Assembly (NCBI RefSeq): GCF_000189635.1
Contig: NW_002476246.1
Coordinates: forward strand, 868,001 to 932,000
Origin: Tetrahymena thermophila SB210
Taxonomy: Eukaryota > Ciliophora > Oligohymenophorea > Hymenostomatida > Tetrahymenidae
DNA length: 64,000 nt
Direction: 5' to 3'
Shown here: piece after piece, positions 40,776 to 53,746 of the stretch
How the letters are laid out: each line of letters opens with the position of its first letter
How positions within the stretch are numbered: position 1 is the first letter of the stretch
The notes under the pieces: model-generated
What the model saw: the letters and a program-made list of their open reading frames with translations, nothing else
Databases searched by the model: none
Told to the model about the DNA's origin: nothing
Made by a program: the position numbers and the translations under genes

Positions 40776-42728
40776 ATGAGAAATAATAATCAACATACTC
40801 TTAGTAAATTTCCTTGGTTCTATTGTTAGGAGTGGGATTTTGAAACTTTTAGAATTTGCCTTGAGCAATTAGGCATAAGCGACTAAATGATTAATACAAT
40901 CTAAATAAACTCAAAGGGAGTTTAAAATATTTTAAACGAAATAAATAATTAAAATGCATTAGAATTCCTAAGAAATACTCCGCTTTTTGACCAATTTACA
41001 GCATGTATTTAATATTTTTTTATTCTTAATAAATTTTTTATACTTGAGTTTTGTTGAAAAAATAATGATTACTTATTTATTTATTTATGATCATGTCTTA
41101 ATTAGAATTTACACCATGCGAAGAAATTTTAGAATTCTAGGAGAGATTACTTATGGAATGCAATTGCTACTTATATGAGTAATGGAGGTAAGAAGATCTA
41201 GAAAAATTCGCTATTTAGTTACAATTAGATATCAATTGGCAACAACATCAAACTCTAATAAAACAAAATTCCTTCTCTTCATCCTCAATTTAATAAAATA
41301 TAGATACTTTTAACACACAAGATTGCAAAATATATAAACAATGTAATTTTTTAATGTAATTCTTCAAACATAAAGAAATATAAAAAGTAAGTACAATAAT
41401 TCATATCTTATTTTTTTTAACAAAAGGGATTAAGTATATTGAATAAGAAAATCGAAATACAATACAATCTGAAAGCTAAAATACATAACTTGTCAACACG
41501 GATGAATAAAATATAGCTATTGATAATTATATATAAATATTTAGTAATTAGTAGATTTTAGAATAAATTTAACAAACAAGAGATACCCTTAGCTTTGTAA
41601 GTGCTACACTTAAAAATGTCGAAATTTTTGTAGCATAACAATAAATAGGTGTTAATGTAGACATCCAAAAATTTAATCTAAGCAATAGCAGCAATATATG
41701 TGACTTCTTCGGTTAAGTCAAGTTAAAATCGTTGAAATTAAAGAACTAAGAAGGCATAGAATCAAATCTTCTCCATCTCTAATTTAATACTCTCTAAAAA
41801 AATTTATATTATTAAGTATTTAGTGAAAAGTTAGTTATTGGAGACGAGATCTTTATTTAATAATGCTTAATCCACATAGTAGTAACTCATCAATAATACT
41901 CAGTTGAAACTTAAACAATGTCTTATACATTAATTTTCTATTTTGAAAAAGAAGGCCGTAATATTGTAATTTCTGTTGATCAAAATGAAGGAGAAACTAA
42001 AGTTTTAGGTCGTTATTCCGGAAATAACTCACCAGATATCTTACATTTTACTCATTTAGAAGAGCTAAAGCTTGATAATTTAAGCAGAAATTTAGCTCTG
42101 CTAGAGGTTAAAAACTAAAATCTTTATATTAGATGGTAACAAATTATGCATACATATTTATTTTTATTATTTTCAGTTATTTTTAATTAATTTATTATTA
42201 AAATAATTTTGACTTAAATGAATGAATTAATTAATTAATTAATTAATTTCCATTTATCATATTTATTTATTTATTTATTTGTTTTTTTTTGATTAACTAA
42301 AATTTAGGAACTATAAAAAAGGGAAAAAAATATGGAAAAGAATCAAGTAAAATAACTTGATTTTAGTTTAACCTTTTATAAATATTAGATGTAACTCAAT
42401 AAATTCTATTATGATATTCCAAGGACTTAATAATTAATAAATTTCAAGCTAAAATAGTAAGGAAAATCACCAAGTTCCACCTAAAATTGAAATAAATTAA
42501 TTATCAAAATACTCAACCAGGATTTAAAAATTTGACTTTTCCTTAGGAGAATAAGCCAAGTATTTTGAAATCAATAGCTCTAAGTCTGTAGATAAATTTA
42601 TAGAAAATTATGAAAATGGTCAAATAATAAACGATTAAATCGAGCAATACTTTCCAAATATTAGATACTTTTTTAATGCTACAAATGATAATATTTAACA
42701 TATCATTAATAATATCAGTGATTAGTGA
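40776..42728 (+). CDS. unknown protein with a possible FHA-like segment
   Basis: Four exons: 40776-41004, 41106-41390, 41427-42135 and 42308-42728 (1,644 nt, 547 residues), phases consistent. It starts MRNNNQHTLSKFPWFYCQEW. Residues 75-170 are helical and acidic (FTPCEEILEFQERLL, DLEKFAIQLQLDI), followed by Gln-rich sequence. About 300-410 contains EKLVIGDEIFI, SYTLIFYFEKEGRNIVISV and KVLGRYSGNNSPDIL followed by LDNLSRNLALLEVKNQNLYI. This LGR...S/D-I...LSR...A order recalls the forkhead-associated phosphothreonine-binding fold, but it is weak and I give it as a suggestion only. The C-terminus is basic then acidic (KKGKKIWKRIKQN; IENYENGQIINDQIEQYFP). Small introns of about 100, 36 and 172 bp; the 36-bp one is unusually short. 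Confidence 0.65.
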
Positions 42729-44183
42729 TAAGCAAAATCTAAAACAAACAACCTATATACTAACTATTCCTACTGCCAACTATAAATCCAATCAATCAAT
42801 CAAAAAATAAAAAACTAAAAAACTAAATATAAAGATAAATAACAAACTAATTAGGTTATTTATTTATTAATTATTTTATTTTGATATTAAATAACAAATT
42901 TAATAACAAAAATTTAAAAAAACTATTTAATATATTAAAAATATAAAATTTATTATTAAAGTTCCTTTGTGTAATTCTATTATTTTATTATTTCTATCTA
43001 CTTTTCTAAAATTTAATATTTTTTTTTAAAGCATTACTTAATTAGCTTTAACTTGATGTATTTATCAATCAATTATCTTTCCATTTTACAAATAATCTCT
43101 TCAATTAAAGATCAAAATCTAATTAATACATAATAATCAATAAAATATTAGCTTATTCTTCAGCAAAAAGATATGTTCTTTAATCAAACAAATAAATAAA
43201 CAAAAAAACAAGAAAGAATTTAAAATCTCTTAATAAATCTTGCAAAAATCAACAAATATAATAATGCTAATCTTATAATTTTTGGATATTATGTAATACA
43301 ATTTTTCTAAATCATTAAAGAGTTTTTAAATTAATTAAAAAATGTAGATATAATCTATTATTAAAAAAAGAATAGAAAACCTATTAATTTACATCTATTA
43401 TAAGGAGTAATTATCAAATATAATAAAACAGACCTATAAAATAATAAGGTTCTATATACTCATTTAATTTAAGATAATGAAACTAAAAAGCAAAGTGGTT
43501 ATTTGTTTGATTTTTTCATTTATCTATGAATGAATCTTTATCTTAATACTAGTTTTTTATTATTTTTAAATTATATTCTATTTTAAAAAATTAAAGAATT
43601 TTATTTTAAATTATTTATTGCTTCATAAAATAATTTTAAATAAATATGATAGATGATTATTTATCTTCATAAATGTTAATATACTTTGAAAAAATATATC
43701 AACTGAAAATAAAATCACAACCATTCTTTTTAATAATAAGGATAGCTTAAATACCTTTTGTAAAGTAAACCAATCAATTAGTTGCTTGGTTAAATTTAAG
43801 AATTAGGTTTCTTGAAAAAATAATAAAATGTGATGTGAATTAAAATATAAGAAATTAAATTATATTCACATAAATTTTAATTATAGTATGTCCATATATT
43901 TGGATGATTGTATTTATTCATTTATAAATCTATGATTGGTGGTTTGAGTGTGTGAGTGAATGAATATATGAAAATACATAATACACTGCTGTTTATTAAT
44001 CTAAATATCTCAAGTAAAATTTAATAAATTGATTAATTTGTAGATTAGTAATAAAAATTAAGGACAATAATTAGTAAGTAAATTTTACATTGCTTGTAAT
44101 TATTTTGAATAGCACTTTCTGTGGAATAAGGCAAAGTTGGAAGCATATAAATTAGCAAATAAAGAAACAAAGTTGTTAAAAAC
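42729..44183. other. intergenic spacer
   Basis: 1.45 kb AT-rich spacer between two plus-strand genes; frequent TGA in all frames on the plus strand and no coding-like run. TTAA and AAAT simple repeats only. Confidence 0.6.
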
Positions 44184-46928
44184 ATGCTTAATATATCTAT
44201 TTTCGATGTGACTTACTCTAACTATGGTAAATATTTGGAGTCAAATGTTTTTATGCAAAAGCAGAAATAGAAGTAAAGAAAGCAAAGAGAAAACGGTGAA
44301 TTGGTAGATAATTAATAATATACAAAAAATAAGCATGCAGCTTCTGTGAAATCTAACAATTTTCATTCAACAAGTGTTCCAGGTTCTACAATGAATGCTA
44401 AGACTGTTTCTTTTGCTAACCAATAAGCTAAAAAAAATCCTTTTTTTTCTTCATAAAAAAACCAAAATACAACGTTAAATATGTCTTTTGGTGGATCCGT
44501 TGGAGTAAAAGACAATAAAAACATTTTAAATTAAACTTATATGAGCAGCTAAGGGTTTTAATGTGATAGACCAAGGACAACTTCATTGGGTACTGCAGTT
44601 TTTAGGTCAGTTGAACGTTCCAAAACACCTGGATTTTATCATTTTTTCCATAGAGAAAATCTTTCAGAAATAAAATATTAGCCTAAATATGATTTAATAT
44701 CAGAAAAAGCACCAGCCTTTTCAATTTCCAAGGCTGCTTATGAGCGTATGATCGATAATATACCTCAAAAAACAGAGCAACCAAGCAGCGATATGGTTCC
44801 TATTTGTAAAAAAAATTTACTGCTGAAAGACGTTTAAGAGCTGGAATCACGAGTTCAATAAGAATAGCAAAAAGATCATCAAGAATTTCAATACAAAAGA
44901 GAAAAAGAAATTGAAAGCAAGATGATTACAGATTAAAATAGTCATACTGATATACACAATCATTTAAATTAGCATTCTTAAAATTTATCTAATTCTGAAG
45001 TTCCAAAAAGCTCCTAATTGAAAAAGAGGCCATCTAAACTGCAGCCAAATATGTTTAACTTAAAAGAAGCAGAAGAAAAGGTGCCTAAATTTCATTTATA
45101 ACCCAAAACCTACTATGTCTAAAAGGCTTTAAGATATAAATACAACTAATAAAATTACTCCTCAGCTACCGAGGCTAATTCTCCTTCAAATTAATTATAT
45201 ACTAATTAGTCTTAGCTGGTAAAAAGAAGCAGCATTTCACCAACAAATACAAATTAAAATTTTACATCTGCTGCCTTGCCAAGTTAAAATAATGAGAGTT
45301 AAGTAGTGGCAGGCTAACAATAATAGTAGTTACAACGATTATCTATTTAAAAAAGGAGGTCTCTATATGAACCTAAACAAGCTAATAACTGTAATCCACC
45401 TTCAATGAATACTTTAAACAACATATAAAAAGATTCTAACCAATTTGGAAAAATAAAAACAGCAAGCTCAAATGAAAAAGCAATAACTTAAACAAAACAA
45501 ACAAAAATAGTAGCTGTAACAGATGGCTAAACATTGGCATATGCAGAAATGATGAACACAAAAGATTCTTTTTATGGATAATCTAACAAAAAAGGTTTTC
45601 ATGTCAAACTAGACAAATAAACTAATAGACCAAGCACTGTAAAACGACCAATATCTCAAGACGAGATAAGATTCAATAATTTTTAGTTACTTTCTGTAAA
45701 ATAAGAAAAAGCACATCCATTTACCTCATATACTTAACGCAAAGTTTTTGAGCCTAAAGATAATGCTCCTTCCTATGATATTCACAAAGTAAGCTTATTA
45801 TTTTTTATATTTCAACTAGGGGTCGCATCAGTTAGTTGACTCAATACAAAATATTTTTTAAATACTTTAAGCAAAATCAAAAGTTTTTAAAAACTATTTT
45901 TTGGCTTAATATACCCCCCTAATTTTAACTTGCAATCAACTAAAAAAAAAAAAATGAATTTTCATTTTAAAGTTTATTTTTAAAAACACATTCGAAGAAA
46001 TTTGATTTGAAATTTTAATTTAAATAATTTTATTTGTTGAATAAACAAAATTGAAATTAGAATTTTATTAAAATATAAAAATAATTAAGTAAAAATAAAT
46101 AAGTGATATTGTTAAATAAAAATAATTAATTTTATTAAGTAAAAATAACTACTTATATGGATTAAATGAGAATAAAATATTGATTAATTATTTATATTTG
46201 ATCATAAAATATAAAACTGAATAAGTAAATAATTAATTCAAATAAATATAATAAAATAATTTGAAATTAAACTGAAAAAATTAAAATAAAATAATTCCTT
46301 GAATTAATTTGTAAGTAAAAATTAATAAATTAGGAAATTTTAAATTGAAGTGAAAAGTTTTGCAATTTTAATTAAAAGATATTTTAAATTTAAAATTAAG
46401 TTAGATAGATGTTGCATATATATTAATTATTTATAAGCATTTTAAATTAAAATTATTTTACTAAATAATTAAAAGGTAAATTATGATAGGCTGTTAACTA
46501 ATGATCATCATAACAAAGGAAATGTTTAATTGAACTTGAAGCCTGTTAACAATATACCAATAACAAAACATGAAATAGAAAATTAAAATTAATATTCAAA
46601 TTTGAAGAACAATGAAGTTTTAAATGCTAGTGTAAGGTTAGATTATCCTATGAAAGAAAGAGCATACTTCAAATAATCAGGAGTAAAAAGACCCTATACT
46701 GTTAATTTTGGAAAATCATCTCCAAGAAAAAGAAATTTGTTTCCCAAGCCAGAAGGTACATTTAAAGATTATGCAGGAGGTGTCCAAACTGAAGGAATAG
46801 ATTTAGGACCAGCATTTAATAGTGGAAGATAAAGCTTAAATCATACTATAACATTTTATTAACCTGGTGAAATGTCTTCTACTAATCGCAATAATAATCA
46901 AAACAATAACTTAAGTTTTAACTTGTGA
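44184..46928 (+). CDS. Q/N/S-rich protein with SHIPPO-like PG motifs, possibly axonemal
   Basis: Two exons, 44184-45788 and 46476-46928 (2,058 nt, 685 residues). The start MLNISIFDVTYSNYGKYLES could be preceded by no other ATG. Near residues 140-185 is RSKTPGFYHFFHREN, KYDLISEKAPAFSISKA, resembling the PGxY and P-x-F-S-x-(G/K) pattern of sperm-tail PG-rich (SHIPPO/ODF3-type) repeats. Near the C-terminus are KRPYTVNFGKSSPRKRN and DLGPAFNSGRQS, which look similar. Between them is low-complexity Q/N/S/K-rich sequence with a short coiled-coil stretch (LLLKDVQELESRVQ). SHIPPO proteins sit on or in axonemal microtubules, so a ciliary role is an inference. The 687-bp intron contains an unusual GC-bearing patch near 45826-45950. 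Confidence 0.7.
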
Positions 46929-47934
46929 AATTAATTTACTTTCAAATTACTTTCTTTTTAATATTTAATTTAAACTAAATTTAAAAAAATTACTGAGTAT
47001 ATTGCAATTAGTGATGGGTATAATCAATAATAAGATTTTAAGACTAACTTTAAGAAGATTGTCTATCTATCTATAGTCATGCTAATATGCATTTTTAAAC
47101 AATTAATAAGTTTTATAACTTGTATAAATTCGTTATTTATAGTTAAAATATTAATATATTAAGTACTACAATAAAAGAATCAAAATTGTTTCTCTATTTT
47201 GTCTAATTTTTAGTAAATTAATTTATATTTTTAAAAATAAAAATATTGAATCAAAAACAATAATATTTTTATTTTATTACATTACATTATGAATATAAAA
47301 ATAATTACCGTGGGTACATACGCATATTTAAGGAGAATTTCTATTTAAGGAGGAAAAATTTTGAATTTTTATATAATAAGTTACTATTTATTTGTTAAAA
47401 AATTGCTCTTTTTTTAAGAGGTTTTAAAGTATTTTTTTATTTTTTGGTTTATTATGTTAAAATACACCTTTCATAAAAAAAGAATTGGGTTTTTACAATT
47501 AATTATAATTTAAAAAATGAAATTCTTATCTATAATAAAATAAAATTTAAATTGTAAGATTTAATTTAATAAATGATAATTAGGTTTTTATATTACACTA
47601 TAAAAATTTTTTTAATTTGTTTTATTGAGTAAAACAAATGTTTGAATGTATTATTGAGATATATTTTGATTAAAATTTTAAGATAATATTGTTAATAATT
47701 TATTTTAAAGTCTTGATAAGTATTATGTAAATAATAATTATAAGAATAAATAAAATAAATATCTGTAAATAAATACAATTTATTAACTTAAAGAGATTAA
47801 ATAAAACGATTTTTAATCTTCTTTAAAAAAATTAACAAATTATTTTTATTTAATTTACAAAATATAAACTTTTTAATTGTGATTTATTTGACTATAAAGA
47901 AAAATTATCCTCTAAATATTTATTTATTTGCTCC
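46929..47934. other. convergent intergenic spacer
   Basis: 1 kb of AT-rich DNA between the 3' ends of the Q/N-rich gene and the cap methyltransferase gene. A short less AT-rich patch (CCGTGGGTACATACGC, about 47309) stands out; no frame. Confidence 0.55.
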
Positions 47935-49635
47935 TCAGTGTTTGAAAGGACGTTTTTCAGGTGCTGAGGGTACATAATTTATTGGTATAGGATCTTATGC
48001 TAGCTATTTGATGTTAGGATTACGTATAAATTAGTATTTCTTATTATCTCTGTTAGCAAGATCTACCTTTTAGAAAACGATTACTCTATAGCAGTGAGAG
48101 ATTTCCCAAAGCTCTGGATCGATTGAAGGATGATCATTAGTAAACTTATCCAAACCCATAGATTTAAAAAGGTATCCGTATTTATTTCTGTAATTTTTAT
48201 AGAATTCTATGAAGTTAAGGTTTTCTTTAACAACTAATGAATATTCCATAGCTAATTTGTTAAGATTATTCAATTCAACAAGGTATTCAGGAGTGTATTT
48301 AATTTATCCAGTTGCTTCATCTTTTTCACCAACTGCATCTTGTAGATAAAATTCATATTTTAAACCGTAAGGTTTTCCGACAGGAAAATTCAAATTCTCA
48401 AATGCCATAGAGAAGTATTTGTTTCCAAAGGTATATTTGTTGTTAGTAGAGTCAAGCTTACCTCTAGAACGCATTTTTTTTACAATTGCATTTGAATCAG
48501 AGCAAGTAACAAGCAGATAGCCTTAGTCATTTAGTCTCTAAGTGGCATTAGAAAAGAAGTTTCTAGCATGCTGTTCACTGCCAAACATGTAATGCATAGC
48601 CATCTGGCAACTTACTATATCAAAGAAAAACCTCTTGGATTTATCTTAATCTTTATCTTTATCGTGAATGTGTTTCCAAAACTCATCAGTAGATGCTGAA
48701 CCATCTTTTTAGTAAAATCCATACTTAAATTTTTTGTAATTCCAGTGTGGAGGTAACTTTTCCATAATATCTTTAGTTCTACGAGAAGCTTCTTTTAAAG
48801 AATTAAAAGAAATATCAACACCCACATACAAGCCTATATCAGCATGAAGCCATTTCTTCAAATCACCACCCTAACCACATGCAATTTCCATGACGAAAAG
48901 CTAACCTGTTTCTGTACGGAGATCTTCTTTTTTTTTAATAATTTGCTTCATATCATCAGAATACTTCTTAATAATCACACTCTTAATCCAGTTATGAAAG
49001 TTACGTAATTCCGCAGTTTCAAGAACTGAACGAGTGAGAACAGTTAGCGCTTCCTTCTTTTCATATCCTGATTGAATAGTTTTTTATTGCTCTGTTACTC
49101 TCTAATTAGTTACTTTATCAATAACAACATTTTAAGGTGCAGAAGAAGGGCCTTCACTTTTTTTATTACTTTGATAATTGCTATTATTGCTGCTAGTTTT
49201 TTATTATTTTTTTGTTGCTGAATTCTAATTTCTTTACTACATAGTTGATCTTTTTTTTTCTCCACTATTGTCATGCCTTTCTCTTACTTACTACATTGTC
49301 TTACGTTCTTAGATTTTTTTAACATCATTTTATTTATCTTTATGAATTTGCTTCTATTTTTATGGTTTCTTATTGCTATCATCATCATCGTCACTATCGA
49401 ATATATCAGAAAGTTCTGCATCATCATCATCAGAGAATTTATTTGCTTTTGATGCACTTTTTTGCTATTTATTCACTTTTTAATTATTTGATTTTATGTT
49501 TTAATTGCTTTCACTATCTGAAGGTTATGACAAAAATTCAGGTTTATCATCTTGTTCAATAGAAGCTTATGGCTTAAATTTGGGGGAGTTTTCATCTTCA
49601 TCGAAATTTAATCCATCAGATTCATCCTCGCTCAT
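47935..49635 (-). CDS. RNMT: mRNA cap guanine-N7 methyltransferase
   Basis: Single uninterrupted frame, ATG at 49633-49635 and TGA at 47935-47937 (566 residues). The enzyme transfers a methyl group from S-adenosylmethionine to N7 of the GpppN cap in the nucleus. The N-terminal ~200 residues are acidic, Ser/Asp/Lys/Gln-rich and disordered (SDDDDAELSDIFDSDDDDD), like the regulatory extension of animal RNMT. The domain begins near residue 215 (LTVLTRSVLETAELRNFHNW). Motif I is VMEIACGQGGDLKKW (about 245-260), followed by GLYVGVDISFNSL for the adenosine ribose, FDIVSCQMAMHYMF (the conserved cap-enzyme QxAxHY segment), and RLNDQGYLLVTCSDSNAIV. The C-terminal part has FPVGKPYGLKYEFYLQD and EYLVELNNLNKLAMEYSL, typical of the family. 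It ends RPFKH. Confidence 0.94.
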
Positions 49636-51438
49636 TTTTATTTCAATCAAAAATGATTTTCTTGCTAAAATAAAAATTTGTTTGCTAACAACTCTGATAA
49701 ATAACTAAAAGTTTTTTTAGTGTTTTTTTAAGATAATTAAAAAAATATCAGCAATAACTAAAAAAAACTACGCTTTTCAATCGATCAAAAATAAAGAGTG
49801 TCTAATAATAAACTTATTCTTTCTTCTAATAAAAATGATTAAAATTATTTTTAATTTTTTTGGGAATCTAAATTAATTTTTTACTTAAAAATTAAATAAA
49901 AATTATAATTTTATTTTTCTCGAATTAATCTGCATTTTTTATTAAAATGCTATTTTAAAGTAATCTAAAATAATATTTAAAAATTCTAAAATTAGTATTT
50001 TATCTGTTTATTGATTGTAAATGTTAGCTAAATCTAAGTAAATTAAATTAGATTTAATAAATTAAAAAAAAAAAAGTATTTTTAATTGAAATTGTATTAT
50101 TTAATGTAAGAAAAATCAAATCTTTATGAATTAATAAATTAGGCAATGTAGCTTTAATGTGATGCATAACCAGGTTAAAATCTCCTAATTTACAAATTCT
50201 AATAGTAAATTATAAAATTAAATATATGACATAGATTAATATTATAATTAAATCAATTCATTGAGTGTTTGAACTAAATATTAAATTTCTGATTTAAAAA
50301 AAATATAATCTGCAAATCAATAATAGAATTGCTTTTGTTTATCAAGTGATCAATATATATGAGTAACAAATAATTAGACAGACCATTCGTTTACTTTATC
50401 TTAAAATGCATGATTAAGTAGCTAAATATAATCTTTTACAAATAATTAAATAAAATTTATTATAAAAGAATTCTATGAATAAAAAGCTAAATAATTATTG
50501 TTTTCCTTAATTTTTTTACCAAAGAAGATTTTGATTTTAGTTAAATTTTTAGTATTTATTTAAATTTAGATATCTACCTCTAAATAAATTTTGCTTTTTT
50601 CTGCAACGTTATTAATAAAATTAATTTTAGAAAAACTGAAAATTTAGTAATTTTATTTAATATTTTATTTCTTGAGGGAAATACAGAAAGAGTGTTTTAC
50701 TCAATCAATGAAAGATTTGATCAACCAATTGGTGAGGCGCACGTATATTTTAATTAAATACTATTCAAAATTCGTACATTAAGTTTGAAAATTTCCGGAT
50801 TTATTTGATTAAAAGTTACAGTTGTTGAGGAAATAAAAATCTTGACTGAGGATATTTAATAGTATAAGAAACTTTCTTTATTCTAAAAATATTAAAATTA
50901 GTTTGATTGCAAAAGTTAAGTTAAGAGCAGCAAGCAATATTTGTATTATGGTATTATTTAGATAAGGAAATTTACTATATAATAACTAAAACAAAAAAAA
51001 AACAAACAATTAAACCAATCTACAAATAAATAAATACATTAATAAACAAAAAAATCGTATTATTCAAGCAGTCAAGCAATTAATAAATCAATTAATCAAT
51101 GATGATTATTTTATAGTAATCAAAAATTTTGTACTCAAACAAAATAATTGATGAATTAATTAATTAATTAATAAATAAATATATTAAAAAAATTGTTTGT
51201 GGGGTTAAGAAAAAAATTAATTATTATTTTGTTTGTTCGCACACATTATATCTACATCTAAGATTTTGAAAATAATATCAACAATAAACAATTAAAAAAT
51301 AAATAATAAGCTTGTCCAACCAAGCAAGATAGGAGGAATTAGCGTACATAGTAAATATAGTTCTCACTAAAAATCAAAAGGAAAAGATATTCAAAGGAAG
51401 GGATATTAAGTTTCAGGTTCAAATAAGCAAGTTCGATA
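49636..51438. other. divergent intergenic spacer
   Basis: 1.8 kb AT-rich spacer between divergent genes. TTAA and AAAT repeats are abundant (e.g. 51149-51178). A 25-codon frame from 50709 (MKDLINQLVRRTY...) is too short to support. No recognisable promoter element. Confidence 0.55.
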
Positions 51439-53746
51439 ATGGGAAATTGTAAAATTAAGAAACCATGTCATGACACTAAATTAGTTTAGATATTTTTTAT
51501 CCCTTGGATGATTATTTTTTAATCATTTAAGAATTTTAGAGAATTTTAGTCATGCATGCACTTGACTTAAAAACTTAGATAAAACCAGTTAACATTATTT
51601 TAAATCTAAAACAATTAGTATGCTAAACAAAACCTTAGATATAATAAATAGAGAAGATAGAAAATCCTCCTGAAAAAGAAGTATTTACCTTGATCACAGA
51701 GAAAAAATATTAATAAGTAATATTTAAGCTCTATGATGGAAATGCAATTAAATATTAAGCTGATGGATTAAGTAAATATTTTACAAAAAATGGCAAATTT
51801 TCTTTAAAAAAAAGCTGAAAAACGCATTTAATACTTTACAGAATAGTGGAATATTAATTGAATTGAAGCTTTTTCACCTCTATGCCCTATTATGATATAA
51901 ATTTATATGATCACTTATAATAATGATAAACTTACCAATTTCTACTTATTATAATAGTAAATGCCAATGAAAACCCATACTTTGTCGATAATCACTCTTT
52001 AATGGTAAACACTAAGTAAATAGTTTTTAAGTCTCTGAATTTTTCTAAATCCATATTATTTTAAACAAAGAAAGGAACTGATTAACTAAATTAGCTAAAA
52101 AGATCCATGTATTAAATGTTACTTTTGCAATATTTAATTATCTAAGAAAGATTACATTAAAAAACTTGATTAAATTTTACTCTATCATTTATATAAATAA
52201 TGAATGAGAGTAATTAGGGTTATAAAAGCAATCAATCAAAAAAACAAATAAATAAATGAATTCATACCAACCAACTCTTAAATTAATTTAAGTCATCTTA
52301 TTTTAGTCTTCATGCTATTCTTATAAAAAAGTGAATCCAGGAGAAGCCAGCTACACATCAACAGGATTACCAAACTTAACTTATTTTATTCATTGCTGTC
52401 TTCCATCTTGGTAAGGAGGATAAGATGTAAAAAATTACAAATTTTATTAAATAAAAGAATTTCAATTCAAAGATAAAAGCTAAATGAATTTGAACTAAAA
52501 TTTATTACTATATATTTTAAATAAAGTGAAAATCATATAATTTGCTAATTAAAAGTAACCTAGAAGTTTATTGCTATTTATTCCAAATAAATATGAATAT
52601 AATCAGCTTATTAAAATAAAAATATAGAAATTCATTTCAAATTAAAAGTATTTATCATCATTGACTTACCTTTTATTGGAAATTAAATTTTAAAAGAAAT
52701 GCTAAAGTGTCAAAATAAAATGAAAGCATTTAATTTTACAAAAATTGTTTGGTTACTAAAATTAAAAAGGAGATATGCACAAATTTTAATTTAAATTAGA
52801 AAGAAATAAGCAACTTAACTCGAAAATCAATTTTAATTTTTTAAAATTGCTTTTATAAATAATATTAGAATCAATTAATTAATTTCATTTAAAATTAACG
52901 TTTTAAGAATAATTCATAATCAAATTTTAATAAAATAACTAAAAAGGATTAATAATTACAAAAATGATTTATTTTAATGCCAATTAATTTTAGAAAATGA
53001 ATTGTTGCTTATCTTAAAATTTAATTTAATGAGTTAATCTTATTTAATTTTTAAGAATTTTTAATAAAAGATTTTTAATTTTTAATTTAATTTTTTTTTT
53101 TAAAGGGTGGAAAGAATGAATTATATTACTGCATACAAGCTTATTATAACTCGTAAGTTAAATTTAATAAAAATTATTAAAGTTAAATAAATAATTTGAA
53201 TAAATGTAAGATTTAAAATTGCTAATGAGTTGAGTATGAAAAAAATTGTGTTTACTGACCAAAACACAAGTTTGTAATAAATTCCTAAGAATTTGAGTGC
53301 TGAGGCTTTTATCAAAGCAGCTTTAAAGTAAAATTGTTATTAAGAAATGTGTAAAGATTCAATTAAACACATTTTAAATAGATTTATAAATGAGAATTAA
53401 GAATCAGAATTAGAGGAAGTCATAATAATAAATAAGAACAAAGTTTCAGTAAATTGAATTTTTAACATTAATCTTTGAATAAAATTGACTTATAATTTAA
53501 TAATAGAATAATGCTATGAAAAATTAAATTAACGGATAACTCTCTGTAGATATGAATGACGAGCTTAAATAGATGATTATACACAAAGAGAGTGCTTTTT
53601 TAGATAACACTGAGAGGTCAATAAGAGAAACATTTAATAGAACTGACACACTTTCAAATGCTGACCATAATCATAGTATGGTTAAACAAAATAATAACAA
53701 TTAAATTTTAACAGATGAGTAAATGAAAGAAATCAACCAAGTTTGA
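51439..53746 (+). CDS. small multi-exon protein, probably N-myristoylated; function unknown
   Basis: Seven exons: 51439-51483, 51639-51771, 51958-52004, 52307-52426, 53106-53152, 53211-53442 and 53507-53746 (864 nt, 287 residues). It starts MGNCKIKKPCHDTKL: Gly2 and Cys4 fit a dual myristoylation/palmitoylation signal, and the nearby lysines favour membrane attachment. The middle is a compact domain (FTLITEKKYQQVIFKLYDG, NANENPYFVDNHSLM, SYTSTGLPNLTYFIHCCLPSW, GGKNELYYCIQAYYN), followed by helices (LSAEAFIKAALKQNCYQEM, DSIKHILNRFINENQ). The C-terminus is acidic and Asn/Asp-rich. I do not recognise the fold. Exon 3 (47 nt) and its donor at 52005 are the least certain; the other junctions are phase-consistent. 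Confidence 0.7.

Noticed and set aside
53121..53315. 64-codon minus-strand hydrophobic frame
   Set aside because: Antisense to exons 5 and 6 of the myristoylated-protein gene, whose junctions are in phase.
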